This document shows positions 1 through 11,781 of a stretch of DNA of 64,000 bases, one piece after another. The DNA comes from Leptoclinus maculatus (lineage: Eukaryota; Chordata; Actinopteri; Perciformes; Stichaeidae). A program made the translations under genes and the position numbers. Where the stretch lies: the NCBI GenBank assembly GCA_032191485.1, contig JAVDOI010000007.1:754501-818500 (forward strand), read 5' to 3'. A model generated the notes under the pieces. It saw nothing but the letters and a program-made list of their open reading frames with translations, searched no databases and was not told the origin of the DNA. Positions within the stretch are counted from its first letter, which is position 1, and the number at the start of each line of letters is the position of its first letter.

Positions 1-1010
1 CAGGTTTCAGCTTGGCGAGCGGCTTTCGCGAGCGCGAGAGTGAATTTTGCTCGCGGAGTGATGTAAAAGCGCTCGCCATGGATCTCATTTGCGCTCTTGG
101 ATTTTGACATTGATTTGCCTTCATAGACCACCTCCTCACAGTCCTGGTGGTCACAGGCAGCCTCTGCACCAGAGGAACATACCTGGGTGGGTGTCAACAG
201 GACCAGGCTGTGATCAGAACTGCCAAGCGGGGGGAAGGCAGTGGCACTGTATGCATCCTTAGCATTTGCATACAGAAGGTCCAGAGTTTTATTGTTCCGA
301 GTGGGGCAGTCAACATACTGGTGGAAAGTCGGCAGGGCTTTATCCAGGGAGGTGTGATTAAAGTCTCCAGTAATTGCCAAAAATGCACCAGGATGTTGAC
401 TCTGCAGTCCAGACACGGTGGAGTGGATGGTGTCCACTGCTCTCTCCGCGTCAGCTGATGGAGGGACGTACACCGTGACAACAATGGCGGACGTAAACTC
501 CCTCGGCAAGTAATACGGGCGCATCCCAACGGCCAACAGTTCAATGTCCGGGCTACAGAAGCGTTCCTTTACACACACATGGTCGGGATTACACCACCTC
601 TCATTCACAAACATTGCAATCCCGCCACCTCTCTTCTTGCCGCTCTGAATAACGTCTCTGTCCGCCCGAACAGTCCTGAAGCCAGGCACCGACGCACTGT
701 GGTCCGGGAAATCCGCGTGCAGCCAAGTCTCCGTGAAACACATGACGCTACACTCACGGAAGTCCCTCTCGGTCTTTACCAGCGCGCCGAGCTCGTCCGT
801 CTTATTTGCCAAAGACCTCACGTTCCCCATTAGTATCGCCGGTACCGAAGGTTTGAATCTCCTCCTCTTCGCCCTCCGCTTAGTGCCAGACCTGCATCCC
901 CGACGTCTTCTCCGTAGCTCTGCCGGGATCTCAGGCCTCGCGCCGGGCAAAAGCCGCGGCTCACTCAGCGCAATCAGCTGATCACCGGAGTAAACAATGG
1001 CCCCGCTCAT
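1..1010 (-). CDS. LINE endonuclease ORF, partial, open to the window edge
   Basis: ATG at 1010-1008 opens a stop-free frame of 336 codons reaching base 1. Visible endonuclease/exonuclease/phosphatase motifs: NVRSLANK near residues 63-70, TETWL near 94-98, GDFN at 215-218, TLDLLYAN near 242-249 and SSDH at 264-267. These match the metal-binding and catalytic positions of LINE endonucleases that nick the target for reverse transcription. Residues 30-52 are very basic (RRRRR, KRRAKRRR). After about residue 276 the frame departs from the normal LINE sequence. The endonuclease half looks intact; the reverse transcriptase lies outside the window or is lost. Confidence 0.75.
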   Translation of the reverse strand, partial: MSGAIVYSGDQLIALSEPRLLPGARPEIPAELRRRRRGCRSGTKRRAKRRRFKPSVPAILMGNVRSLANKTDELGALVKTERDFRECSVMCFTETWLHADFPDHSASVPGFRTVRADRDVIQSGKKRGGGIAMFVNERWCNPDHVCVKERFCSPDIELLAVGMRPYYLPREFTSAIVVTVYVPPSADAERAVDTIHSTVSGLQSQHPGAFLAITGDFNHTSLDKALPTFHQYVDCPTRNNKTLDLLYANAKDAYSATAFPPLGSSDHSLVLLTPTQVCSSGAEAACDHQDCEEVVYEGKSMSKSKSANEIHGERFYITPRAKFTLALAKAARQAET

Positions 1011-1217
1011 TGTGTGTGGCTCTCCGTTACACAGCAGGTGAAAAGTAACAGAAACCACGAGAAAAGTTGAGAAAAAAGTTACTGTCCGTTGTCTGACAAA
1101 ATGTTAAGGAAAAAGAAAAAACAATAAGAAGAGGGGAAAGAGTGAAAAAGTTCAAACACACACAGGGAGCTGCTGCAACAGGCTGCCGCTAGCACGCCGC
1201 CATCTTGCAACGGGGGC
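1..1217 (-). mobile_element. 5' part of a non-LTR retrotransposon (LINE), cut by the window edge
   Basis: Read on the minus strand, a LINE begins near 1217 (GTTGCAAGATGGCGGC, about 1210 downward), has a roughly 200-base leader and then a long reading frame starting at 1010 that runs off the left edge. The frame encodes an apurinic-type endonuclease domain. From about 188 to 118 the reverse-transcriptase linker (YVPLVQRLP, TTRTVRRWS) continues in another frame, so there is one indel. Below about 118 the DNA no longer resembles the LINE (GC-rich, rich in GCGAGC), suggesting truncation or insertion of another element. Fish jockey/L2-like LINEs carry this endonuclease; the exact family is not determined. 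Confidence 0.75.
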
Positions 1218-1224
1218 TAATAAC

Positions 1225-1404
1225 CCATTCACCACTTCTTACCCACCCACTCCTGACGGCCGTGCTCGGACTGCACACATCTTTGAGGGAGGGAAGAGGA
1301 GAGAAAGAGGGGATGACATTCAGCCAAGGGCCCTGATTCAATTTGAACCAGGGCTGCTGAGGTAAGACTCATGGTGCTCTACCATGTGAGCTATCTGGGC
1401 GCCA
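1225..1404 (-). mobile_element. tRNA-derived SINE
   Basis: On the minus strand the 5' head, 1404 down to 1341, has an A-box-like TAGCTCACATGGTAGAGC and a B-box-like GGTTCAAAT, the internal RNA polymerase III promoter pattern. It is followed by a C/T-rich body (catcccctctttctctcc). Several head positions cannot form a tRNA cloverleaf, and the body continues into non-tRNA sequence, so this is a SINE and not a tRNA gene. A run of 16 T at 1408-1423 lies just outside. Confidence 0.65.
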
Positions 1405-1423
1405 CAGTTTTTTTTTTTTTTTT

Positions 1424-4170
1424 GTGATCCTACTATACACCTGAAAGGATTTGTGACTGAATCTATTGTGACACTATTACTGTGACAAATCTGACCACAG
1501 ACAGACATCCAGACAGACAACCAACTGGCAAAGTACTAAAGACCTCTTCTGTGGTAGTTCTGCTAAAGAAGTGGCCTACAGGACACTGTCCATGTTCTAA
1601 CACAAGGTGAAAACAATACCAGCCACACACTAAGGCGACTGAACTGAGTACTTAGCCAAGATATAATAGAGTATAATATTTTTTAAAAAGCTTTGATGAT
1701 TTGAATGATTGTGACCATTGCTGGCCCCAGACATGAGAGCTTCTGTTGAGGCATCTCACACGATGGAGTAGATGGAGGCCAGAGTCTGAGAACCACTGAC
1801 CGTGATATCCTTCAAAAGGCCACCGATGGACACGAGTCGCGAGAATACACCGGCACACCATGGAGGAGAGCTGCCGTTATGCCAACTGAGCATATTGTGG
1901 TTTGTGATGAGGTCAGCAATGACCAGGGCACTTTGCTTGAATAAGGCCGGCGTGATCTTTCTTACGGACTTCATGATTTGTGCTGCTATGGAAAACTTCT
2001 GAGCATGTCATGAATGACCGTGCCTTTTGGCATTAAGTACTCCCTTTGCTTGATTGAAAATTAAACCATAAAAAATAAACAAAATGAAACTTCACGGCGT
2101 ACTCAAGTTAAAAGTCCCAAACAACTTGTAGTAACGTAACATAAGTGCCTCAGGATGGAGACGGCTACATTAAGGTACGGATGAGAACCTTGCAAGTTAA
2201 ATGCATCAATAATACCCCAATTTAAACATGATCCATGATGATGAAGATACAGAAAAATACAAATGTATGACAAAAATAGCATATTGTCAATATTTTAGAG
2301 GGCCCCTAAAATGTCACAAATGCACACACACACAGCGCAGCTCATGTGTTACTACAGTTTGTTATGATTGCCTAAGTAGCAGAAGACTTCAGATATTTTG
2401 CAAAACTCTTCATTCAAAACAATACAATAATGTATAAAAACCCAATTTTGTCGCTGTCTGGCACACACATGATTCATACAATCTGATTCTGATTGAACCA
2501 GTTTCACACTGCTACTTTTCTAATGATATAGTCTCCAGAGATCTTGTTAGTATATAGTATATGGAGTATATGGACCAGACACAACACTGCTTACTGGACA
2601 CTGATGAAAATATTCATTTATCTCCACTTTGTAAAGTCAATCAGTACATCAATGCATTTCCAAAGGTTCCATTTTGTACTGAAAATCAGAACTGAGCATA
2701 TTCTAAATAGAATACAAACACAGCAAAAGCATGAGGATAATCATATTGGAGACAAAAAAGAAAGCATGAATTACATGTTTTTTTCAATTGCTGATACATG
2801 TTTTTGAAATAAGGCCTCTCGCTGCTCTGCTGACTTCTATTTAGCCTCACAAAGGTACTCGCTCACCTGTGGGGTTCTTAGACTGCGTACATCCCGATGA
2901 TTGAGTCGACCATCAAGCAACCATATGTCTGGAAGGTGTCATGTGTATTGTGCCTTCATGTCAGGGAGATAAAGAACGCTGTGCAGTGTTTTGCAAAACG
3001 TTCCATGTTGAATTGCAAATTGAGTCCAAAGGAGAAAATGTGTTTAGAGTTTGGGAGACTTGAGCTGAGGTTCTGCTCTCTGGGTGTCAGCTTCATTAAT
3101 TGCGCTTTAAGTGTCATGTTAGTGCACAGAGGCGGCCTCTTGCTATACATACGTATATATGCCGTTATAGTGCTGTTCTGATCGGATTACTAGAATTATG
3201 CATTTTACCCAGATGTTTGAAATGTTTGATTTTCAAGAGCCTGCTAAAAAGGTTGTTGCTGGCCTGTATAAATAACAAGTATCAACCACACACCTAGTGT
3301 TGGTGTTCTTGATGAGTGAGGACCTGGAAAGATCTCCACTGCTGCAGTGTGGACTCTTGTCCTCTTCCCGCTGCATTAAACTGGTTCTAATTTGTGATTA
3401 TAGGCTGTGAAATTCAAAACACAAGGTCAAATATATACCGGCAGCTTTGCTGTAAACTGGCTCATCACTTTTACAGCAGACATCCAGCAGCGAGTAGGAC
3501 GCGTGCTGTAGAAGATCCAGAAACTCAACCTTTAGAGAAAAAGGTTGTTTGGCTGTTAATTCATGAATACTGAGCATGCTGACTGAATGGTGTCTGTTGA
3601 AAACTGTATGTCTGCTTTCAATCTGTTTCATACATGGAGTGCTTCTGGGCCTCTGCATCATCCATTATAATCAGGAGGCCGTTATCGGGCTTATCCCGCG
3701 GCCACTCAAACTATCCATCATTGCTCATAATATTGATTTTGCTTTACTGTTAAAGATGTCATAGAATATATTTCCTTAGCCTCAAAATAGCATTGCTAGG
3801 CAACATCAAGCTAAACAGGAAGGGGTTCACTTTTAAAACTATGAGAGAAAGAAAAAAGAAAAAGAGAAAGAACTGGTTTGATCCAGTGGAGATAATAGTT
3901 GTTGGTGGTTACAAAAATAACCCTAGCGCCAAGATATTTAGCAAAGCCTCACTGTTGCTGTCTTTAACTACACGTTTGTTTTATATTGGCACAATAAATC
4001 AGAACTGTAGAGTGTTCTGTGGCCATGAAAGTGCAATAATGCACTCCGATGTGTCGTGATATCAATAATGATCTGGCTGAGGGAACACCAAATGGAGCGG
4101 CATTCTTCACCTTTCTTATCCATTCTTTTTCTGTAAATCTCACTCACCTTCTCTCTCTCTTCCCCTTTAG
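1424..4170. other. Non-coding, probably last intron of the GalNAc-transferase gene
   Basis: No exon, RNA gene or clear repeat was recognised. The sequence is AT-rich with only short random ORFs. It ends in a pyrimidine tract and AG (4148-4170) serving the exon at 4171, so at least its right part is intron. Confidence 0.5.
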
Positions 4171-4317
4171 GGTGGCTCCATCCAGAACATGGAGTCTCTA
4201 GGTTGTCTGGAGCTGGTCGAGAGCAGACAGCCAGAGTCCAGCTTCCAGCTGGTCATTCAGGACTGCACCGATCAGAAATGGACCATCACTAACATCCTGA
4301 CTGTCCTGCCACAGTGA
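4171..4317 (+). CDS. Polypeptide N-acetylgalactosaminyltransferase, last coding exon (galnt18-like)
   Basis: The exon follows a strong acceptor (ctctctctcttcccctttag, ending 4170) and reads 48 residues to TGA at 4315-4317. It carries CLELVES near residues 12-18 and ends LVIQDCTDQKWTITNILT. The spaced Cys and the QKW fit the last QxW repeat of a ricin-B lectin domain, the C-terminal sugar-binding domain of Golgi enzymes that start mucin-type O-glycosylation. The short tail after QKW resembles the GALNT8/9/17/18 subfamily. In human, GALNT18 lies on 11p15 with PTH and BTBD10, both present here, which favours galnt18; that is inference. The catalytic exons lie outside the window. Confidence 0.65.
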   Translation, partial: GGSIQNMESLGCLELVESRQPESSFQLVIQDCTDQKWTITNILTVLPQ

Positions 4318-4819
4318 ACAGTCTGCCACCAGTCAGCTACTAGAACACATGTGTTGTGATGGACTTTAATCAGACATGGACAATGAGTAACCTAATAACT
4401 GTTTTATACCAATGACCTGAGAGAAGAGACAGGAGAGACAGATGGAGCCGGGGTCTTAAAACTTCCCACTGCATTTATAATGAGAAACGCAGACCGGCCC
4501 ATGGAATCACGTAAGCACTCTGGTCATTGCAGGAGCAGGATTTAAGCACTGTCCCGGTCTCATCACACAGTCACTGTAACAAATAGATTGAGCATGTTTC
4601 AATATGTAAGTGTGCAGAGGCAGAAATACAAGGTGTGCAACTGCACGCATTGCAGATATTGATACGCATTGATATTACAAATAAGAAGTTAAAGGGAAAT
4701 CCACCCTAATACTCAACCCACACTGGTGTGGTAGTTTATTTCAACATGTTATGTTTACATGTTTTATGTTGAGAATATGTTAATTGAACACAGTCAGTAG
4801 ACACTCACACAGGCTGTGT
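4318..4819 (+). other. Probable 3' UTR of the GalNAc-transferase gene
   Basis: Non-coding sequence directly after the stop codon, with no further exon. I see no unambiguous poly(A) signal before the minisatellite. An AATAAA lies beyond it, near 5402, within taaaataaataaaac, and could end a long 3' UTR that includes the repeat. Confidence 0.35.
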
Positions 4820-5263
4820 GGGGGTAAGAAGGGGGTAAGAAGGGGGTAAGAAGGGGGTAAGAAGGGTGTAAGAAGGGGGTAAGAAGGGTGTAAGAAGGGG
4901 GTAAGAAGGGGGTAAGAAGGGGGTAAGAAGGGTTTAAGAAGGGGGTAAGAAGGGGGTAAGAAGGGGGTAAGAAGGGGGTAAGAAGGGTGTAAGAAGGGGG
5001 TAAGAAGGGGGTAAGAAGGGGGTAAGAAGGGTTTAAGAAGGGGGTAAGAAGGGGGTAAGAAGGGGGTAAGAAGGGGGTAAGAAGGGTGTAAGAAGGGGGT
5101 AAGAAGGGGGTAAGAAGGGTGTAAGAAGGGGGTAAGAAGGGGGTAAGAAGGGGGTAAGAAGGGGGTAAGAAGGGTTTAAGAAGGGTTTAAGAAGGGGGTA
5201 AGAAGGGGGTAAGAAGGGGGTAAGAAGGGGGTAAGAAGGGGGTACGAAGGGGGTAAGAAGGGT
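4820..5263 (+). repeat. 11-bp G-rich minisatellite (gggggtaagaa), about 40 copies
   Basis: Unit gggggtaagaa repeated in register. Some copies have gggtg or gggtt in place of ggggg, and one has tacgaa. Runs of five G every 11 bases on the plus strand meet the G-quadruplex spacing rule (four G tracts, six-base loops). The array may lie within the 3' UTR of the GalNAc-transferase. Confidence 0.95.
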
Positions 5264-5942
5264 GCAGCAGCTTTAACAGAGTCTCAGTCTGATTCATGCT
5301 GTTTTGTAAGGACTCGCCTCCAGTTGCTGCCTTTTTGGCCAAGTCGTCATTGTAAATGACAACTGTTCTCAATTGACTTATCTCGTTAAATAATGGTAAA
5401 ATAAATAAAACAAATATTCTACATTGATGATACTTCATCCTTGTTGGATACTGATCATGTAACTAGTCATGACAAGGCCATTGTGAAGTGTCAGCAGTCT
5501 GAACGTGACATCACTACTACACATGTTTAGTTTAAGTTATGTAGATGTATGAACCATTAACTGGACATATGGGATAATTCTGGATTATTACAACTGGGTT
5601 CTTATTTATTATCATCACCATCACCATCAGTAATACTGTTGCACTAACCAAGCTAACTGGTGATAAATGACAGCGATATTGCTAAACATTAGTCTGCAGA
5701 TGATCTGACAGGTTTTAATCAACCAGCCAGGTTAGTCAGACGTCTTTGGAAGAGAAACAAAGTGAAACTGTTAACTAGCCCCCAGGAACACTGTGGCCCT
5801 TGATGTGTAAATGAGGCCAGAACAAAGTCAGTCTAACTGTGGCCAGTGGGTGGTTTCCTTTGGGATGAATGGGGTCCCGTCCTGGAACATGGGACCGCTG
5901 GTTCTATCACAGTTTACAGACCGACTTCCTGGTTCAAATGAC
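5264..5942. other. No gene seen
   Basis: AT-rich sequence with an AATAAA-containing stretch near 5398-5412 and no coding or repeat signal that I recognise. Confidence 0.4.
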
Positions 5943-7410
5943 CTTGTGCAGGTACACACTTTCAGTTTCACCTACAAAGTAAAGTGGTTTCAATCACATG
6001 GCTACTGAAGTGTGGACTGGAGGCGATCTGGATACTAGGGCTGCACGATTATGGCCAAAATCATAATCGCGATTATTTTGATCAATATTGAGATCACGAT
6101 TATTTATCACGATTATTCATTCATTTTAATGACAAGATATTTTTATTCCAAGTGAACGCTGAATGCTGCGTTCACTTATTGTGAGTGTTGATGGAGCTGC
6201 TACCATGTTAGCATAGCCTAGCACCGATCCATCCGAGCTCCATTGAGAAAACAAGTATTTTAAAAGTTATTTGCTTGTCGTCTTGCGGAGAGAACTAACA
6301 AAACATGAATTCAGACAAATCGGCATCATTAGGTAGTTATTTCGGAGTCCCTTTTTGTCGGTTTATTGCAGTTAAATCACAGCCAAATCAGTTTATTTGG
6401 GGCTCATACAGCTGTAGTAAACAGCGGACGTGTGGCTTGCTAGACACAATGAATACATCTCAATAAAATACACGGAGCTGCTCCGGATGATGTTATTAAC
6501 CCAGACATGACGGCGTTTAGTTTCCCGTGATATCTGGGACTTCCACAACACGTACTAAGCAGAAATAGAGGTTATTTTGTCCATGGTTGATGGCGGACAG
6601 TTGAACGGCTTTCAGGGCGATAAGCCACGCCCCGTCTCCAGCGCGTCCAGCGGGATTCACGCGAATGAACACAAATGGTCCCCGCGAGACCGGCGGCGCG
6701 ATGGACGCGAATTTGCGGCGCGATGAATTTGCGGCGCGATGAATTCGCACCGCGTTTGGTGTGAACGCAGCATAACGCACTCTGTGCATATGATTTGTTC
6801 TTGTTTCACATCACTTGCCCTAAATCCCAAAAACTTCCAGATAACTGATGATGATCCTTTTCGAGGGACTAGCTCCTCGCCTTCTGCTCCTGACATTTTA
6901 TTTACCTTTCACACGACACCCGTGACCGTCTGCTCTCTGTTCTGTTGTCTGTCTCTCTCTACTCTTCTACTAATACCGGAGTCGACTGCAGACAGAACTT
7001 TTGTTGAGGCTGCCGCTGCAGGGTGCGTGCATGACACCTCCCATCTCGTTCTCCCCCTGGTGGTTGGCTGACTCTTAGTTGAGGAAGCGCTTGATTTGAT
7101 ATGTAGCAGAGCACGCATTTTAAACGTCAATATCGCCGACGATCATGCTCATTTAATCGTGGCAGCCAAAATCGTGATCGCGATTCAAATTCGATTAATT
7201 GTGCAGCCCTAACTGGATACATAGTGAATAATACATAACGCATACAATACTACAGATCTTAGGAATGACTTAACTCTGACATGATGATGTGGAGGAAGAT
7301 GTATGTGTTGTGTATTATGAATTTCCCCGATTGGACTATGTATCCAGATCGCCTCCAGTCCACACTTTAGTAGCCTTATGACTGAAACCACTTCATCCTG
7401 CACATTATTT
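5943..7410. mobile_element. Palindromic (long inverted repeat) element, interrupted by a hAT element
   Basis: The left arm (about 5943-6035) and right arm (about 7330-7410) are inverted copies. AGTGTGGACTGGAGGCGATC followed by TGGATAC at the end of the left arm recurs as its reverse complement around 7340-7372, and GTGGTTTCA near 5985 and TGCAG near 5948 are also mirrored. The space between the arms is filled by the hAT element at 6036-7212. Removing it leaves a hairpin-like MITE of about 280 bp. Family unknown. Confidence 0.65.
6036..7212. mobile_element. Non-autonomous hAT-type DNA transposon with 8-bp target duplication
   Basis: The ends are inverted: TAGGGCTGCACGATTA at 6036 and TAATTGTGCAGCCCTAA closing at 7212, with further shared subterminal AATCGCGAT sequence. 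The element is flanked by an exact 8-bp duplication CTGGATAC (6028-6035 and 7213-7220), the hAT hallmark. No transposase frame is visible in its 1177 bp, so it must have been mobilised in trans. A perfect 13-bp inverted repeat inside it (6163-6175 and 6761-6773) may mark a further nested element. Confidence 0.85.
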
Positions 7411-10400
7411 GACCCGGCCCAAGAATCCCCTCATAACAAGTGTCTATACCAGAATGTGAACCACAGATCTATTGAGATGTATAAATATCTGACATCAATA
7501 CATGGGCGATGAATCATTAAATAATGAGCAAGGAGAGCAAGGAGAGGGTATTCTTTAGGTTTCATAGAGAAAACCTAAAGAATACGATCGCACAATATCA
7601 TATCCTTTTTTACCTGAATATATGAAAACATCCACGGCCATAATGATTTAAATATATTTGTATTGAATCTGAAAATAGCGAGAAAATTCTGAAACGGTGG
7701 GGTTTATTATATAATCATTACAATTATCAAACACTGTCCTCGCTGCTATATCATAACATTATCCTTATGACCACTGTCTAATTATTACTATGAATCGATC
7801 ATTAACTAACCTTCAACCAACAAACAAAAGAATAATTGCTAATTGCACAAGCAGTGGAGGACGTTTGGCCTTGTTGTCAGGTTCCCCCTTAAACTCTGGT
7901 GTCCCATTTAAAAACACACACAGACGAGGCATTTACCTAAAACAAGAACATTCTTTGACATGGCATTCTAAAATCCATTTCAATAGATATATATGTCAGA
8001 TTTGACAGTTGAATGCGTTAGTAGAGAAGGAATGACTTCATGAGATGTTGAAGACAGACAGAAGGCACAAAGAGTTTGGGGGAAGACCTCCCAGTGACTC
8101 TCAGATGAATCCTCTCTCGTCTCGTTCCAGAAGGAGGTGAAGTCCTCTGAAGGACACGTCTTCTTAGGACGCAGCCCCTGAAAAGGGACCCAGCTCGTCA
8201 TTGCATGGCATCTTAGATCTACAGCTCACTAGTAGGAGGATGCAGAATGTAGACAAACAAAGAGGAGCCTGTTCTCCTCCGTCAGTTCATCCCGAGAACG
8301 TTGGCACCCAAACACACAATGAGTGCACAATGGGACAACTTTTGCACAGAAAAAGATATTTTGTAAAGAAATCTTTATCACACAAAGAATCATTTCTTTG
8401 CATGATAATTATTTTTTTCACAAAATGTAATTCATGTGCATGGAAAAAGGAGGGATTTGTCGGACCGTAGGAGCACATAAAGTTATTATTTAGAATTTAT
8501 TATGAATTATAAATATTATCCACAGCCATATAAATACATTATACATATTATAAAATAAAAGAGGAATTACATTTTTTTAATAATAATTATCCACAGAATA
8601 TAGTTGTTATGTGCATGCATACTACATGTGCTTAACATGTCCCATTGCTTGCACAGAGTTTAGGGACAGACTGGGTTTTGTGAGATAATGTAATGTCTGG
8701 ATGTATGGTTTATGTATGAATACATTTTACTGACTTTACACTTGCATACACTACTGATCACTAAGTTGCTGTACATTTAAATATCTCCAAAAGTTACACA
8801 CTGTCATAAAGCTTTTAATCAAACTGTTTTGCAATCAATTTCTAGTTATTCAAAGCCTTAAACAATCTCTATCAATAATTCAACACAAAAACAGAATGAA
8901 TTATTAATCAAAACTTGTATTTTTTCACTCACAGCCCACTGAGGTATAAAGCACAGTGGTAACTTGTGTTTGTCTTCTATTGGCTACTGTGTAGCATCCG
9001 TCACCAAACCATCCATTGATCTCTGTTCCTCTGTGGCTCAGGTTTGTAAATCTTGACGTTTTAAAAGTATCTACATTTTTGGGAAGCTGTTGATATATGA
9101 AGTCATGAAAATGTCCAAGCTATTTTATTAGTTTATTTAAACTGGATATTTATAAGTACCAACAGTAAAAAAATGATAATGGCAAACATTGTCCTGCGTG
9201 TCTGTCTCTTTTCACCTCTGCAGTGAATGTTCAGTCACTGGTCAACACAAATGCTTTGGGGGGGGGTTAATATGCTAAAACACGTAGTGGATTAGCTAAT
9301 AGCATACAGACATGTTGTGACTGTGCTGCATATTAAAGGCCTGTGATGGAAGAAGTCATCATACTGTCTACGGTAAAAGTAGCCTCTGATAGGGGAAGTG
9401 CAGAGCAACAAGCTGTAAACACGACATTGACAATGACGTCGTCACCCACATTGATTACTTGATTGGTCCTTAGCAGTCGCAACGTGTCCTTCCCTGATTC
9501 ATCACGCCCCAATCACGTGAGCCTTTCCCGAAAAATCACAAACAACAGCCTTGATTACCGATCGACTACCAGGTTAATTCAACATGGACAACTGATTACA
9601 GGTGTTGCTGACCTTGTTGTCTTTACTAGCAGCTGTTGTCCAGCAGCTGTTTTTGGAGCGATTAGTGAGCGGCGTTATCAGCCCTACGGAGCGGACGTCT
9701 GAAGACACAGTTTGTGGCTTTGAGGAGGACGATGGACACAAAACGGAGGACTTCTATTTCTTATTAATGCTTATTTTGTTCTGCACAACCATTGTGAAGT
9801 CCACACACATAAACTATAAAGGAACAAAACATTGAATGCTCTCCAGTAGGACAGACTTCAGTCACCAGCAGAGCTACGAGTGAGAACAGACAACAACGAA
9901 ACCGAGAGGCAACGAGTGAGAGACGTGTGTTGACCACATTCATTGACCCATAATCTAGTAAACCTTTATGTCTGTTGATGTTAAAGTAAATGTGATGTGA
10001 GAGAGAGAGAGAGTGAGAGTGATAGAGTGATAGAGTAGGACCTGCAGTGTTGTAACTAAGTCTGAAAATTAAAACTTTCCACAAAATGTGTCTGTTTGAG
10101 TTTATAGAGGAAGATTTTAGAGGAAGATCTTATTAAAGACTATTATATTATTTTGTCGTATTTTTTTTAACCTTTCTGGACCGAGAGCCCCCCCACCGGG
10201 GGGCTACTGGTACCGAGTGGTACCGCACAATGCAATTTTCAGTAACAAATATAATAATCCTACAAACATGTTGCATACCGGCTTAACGAAGAACTTCTGA
10301 TGAACAGAACCATGTATAACATTGTACACACTGAAAACACAATTAAACACGATCTAACAGAACCTTTCAGAACCGCTACAAAAAATCGTCATTTTTTCAC

Positions 10401-11773
10401 TTTCATTTCAGGATACGCACTCGAAAAAGTCCTCCGACCGGCGAGCTCTTAGCTCCCATAGCTCGTGTTGCTACTTAGCAGCATTAGCATTCCACCCGGA
10501 TTCTACCGAACACTTCGGATTTACTCTCCGTGAAACTGTTCAAAAGTTACCCGCAAAACAGTGAGCATAAACAAGCCATTCACCCCGCAGAATAATTCAG
10601 AATTTCCACTCACCATGAGATGAATCTTGACGAAACAGTGCCCATAATCCATTTTTACCGGTGAAATCGACTTCTTCTGTGGTTTTCCTGTCTAAAAAAC
10701 TCTTTCCTGAACAAAGGGGGGTCAAACAAGCCCGGAGGACCACGTTTCAACATTTTGTGAATTCCTGTTTTATGCAGGCTCCGCCCGCGTGCATCTCAAT
10801 TTTACGGAAAACTATCCTGTCAATAAAAACCACGTTGCCTCCACTGCATTGGCTAGATCCTAAGGCGTGTATAGAGGTGTCGTAGTATGGAATTGACCAA
10901 TCACAGGCTCAGAAATGGCCCAATACACACACACGCTATAGCGCATTCTGCCGTGAGTCGGCGGCCCCAAGAGGCTTTGGAGAGGATTCTAGCTCTCAAA
11001 AATGATTCCAAACTGCTGTATGTGATAGATTGTGTATGTACAAGGATAAAGGAAGTTAAATATATCGTTATTTAAGTTATAAAAGTACAATGGAACAGCT
11101 GGAGAGGCTGTTTCTCAAATGACGACCTTTCGTGACCTCTCGTACGTTTATGTCTCTTGCTCTGGTCTACTTCACTCTATTCACTCCAATTCTTTTGTGT
11201 ATGACTACTGCCATTGTTTGCTATGATGCTGGGTGGTTGGGATGCAGGCTTTACTGATCCTCATTTAATATAGTATTATCAATAATAGTGCTTTTTCACC
11301 ATGCAAACCTGACATTTTCAAAGTGGAGCTGTGTTCCATCTTCATCTGCTATTAACCAGTAACATATACACAACATTTACACCTCTCACCAAAGCTCACC
11401 CACTTGAGTGTTATTAATACATTGAAATTATTCAAATAGACCTTGTAGTTAGAGTGTAAGGCCCCTTTGAGTATGGGTATAGTATTTTTGAGCAGAAGCC
11501 AAAAAAAGGCCTCGGGTTCAAATTAACTAAGCAACCAATCTACTTCCTGTTTACACCAGCACCGTTTTAAAATGAAAATGTATTAGTGTGGATGTAGCCT
11601 TAGAGCTGATAAAGCCTACCACCACCAGGCTAGGCGCTCTGTATTCCGCAGTATGCTGAGGTTGTGGCGTGTGAGACAAGCTGGCATCCGTCATAGGAAT
11701 GTGTAGAAAGAGTTTGTGTAATTACTCTCTCTGCCACAGGAGATAAACGTTCTGTACTACAGGATTCAAGTTG
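7411..11773. other. No gene recognised
   Basis: About 4.4 kb without a convincing exon, RNA gene or classified repeat. Short items seen: a GC hairpin (agccccccc...ggggggct) near 10187-10205, a short (GA)n run near 10000-10014, and a G run (ggggggggg) near 9258. The ORFs here are under 110 codons and lack domain signals. Confidence 0.4.
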
Positions 11774-11781
11774 ATATAGTG

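Noticed and set aside
1341..1404. tRNA gene on the minus strand
   Set aside because: A and B boxes are present but cloverleaf pairing fails and a SINE body follows.
2897..3181. 94-codon ORF upstream of the galnt exon
   Set aside because: Opposite-strand ORF equally open; no similarity to GALNT domains and no splice sites in phase.
4820..5263. Interstitial telomere
   Set aside because: The unit is gggggtaagaa, not TTAGGG.
10150..10940. piggyBac-type element (TTAACC start)
   Set aside because: No matching inverted end or second TTAA was found.
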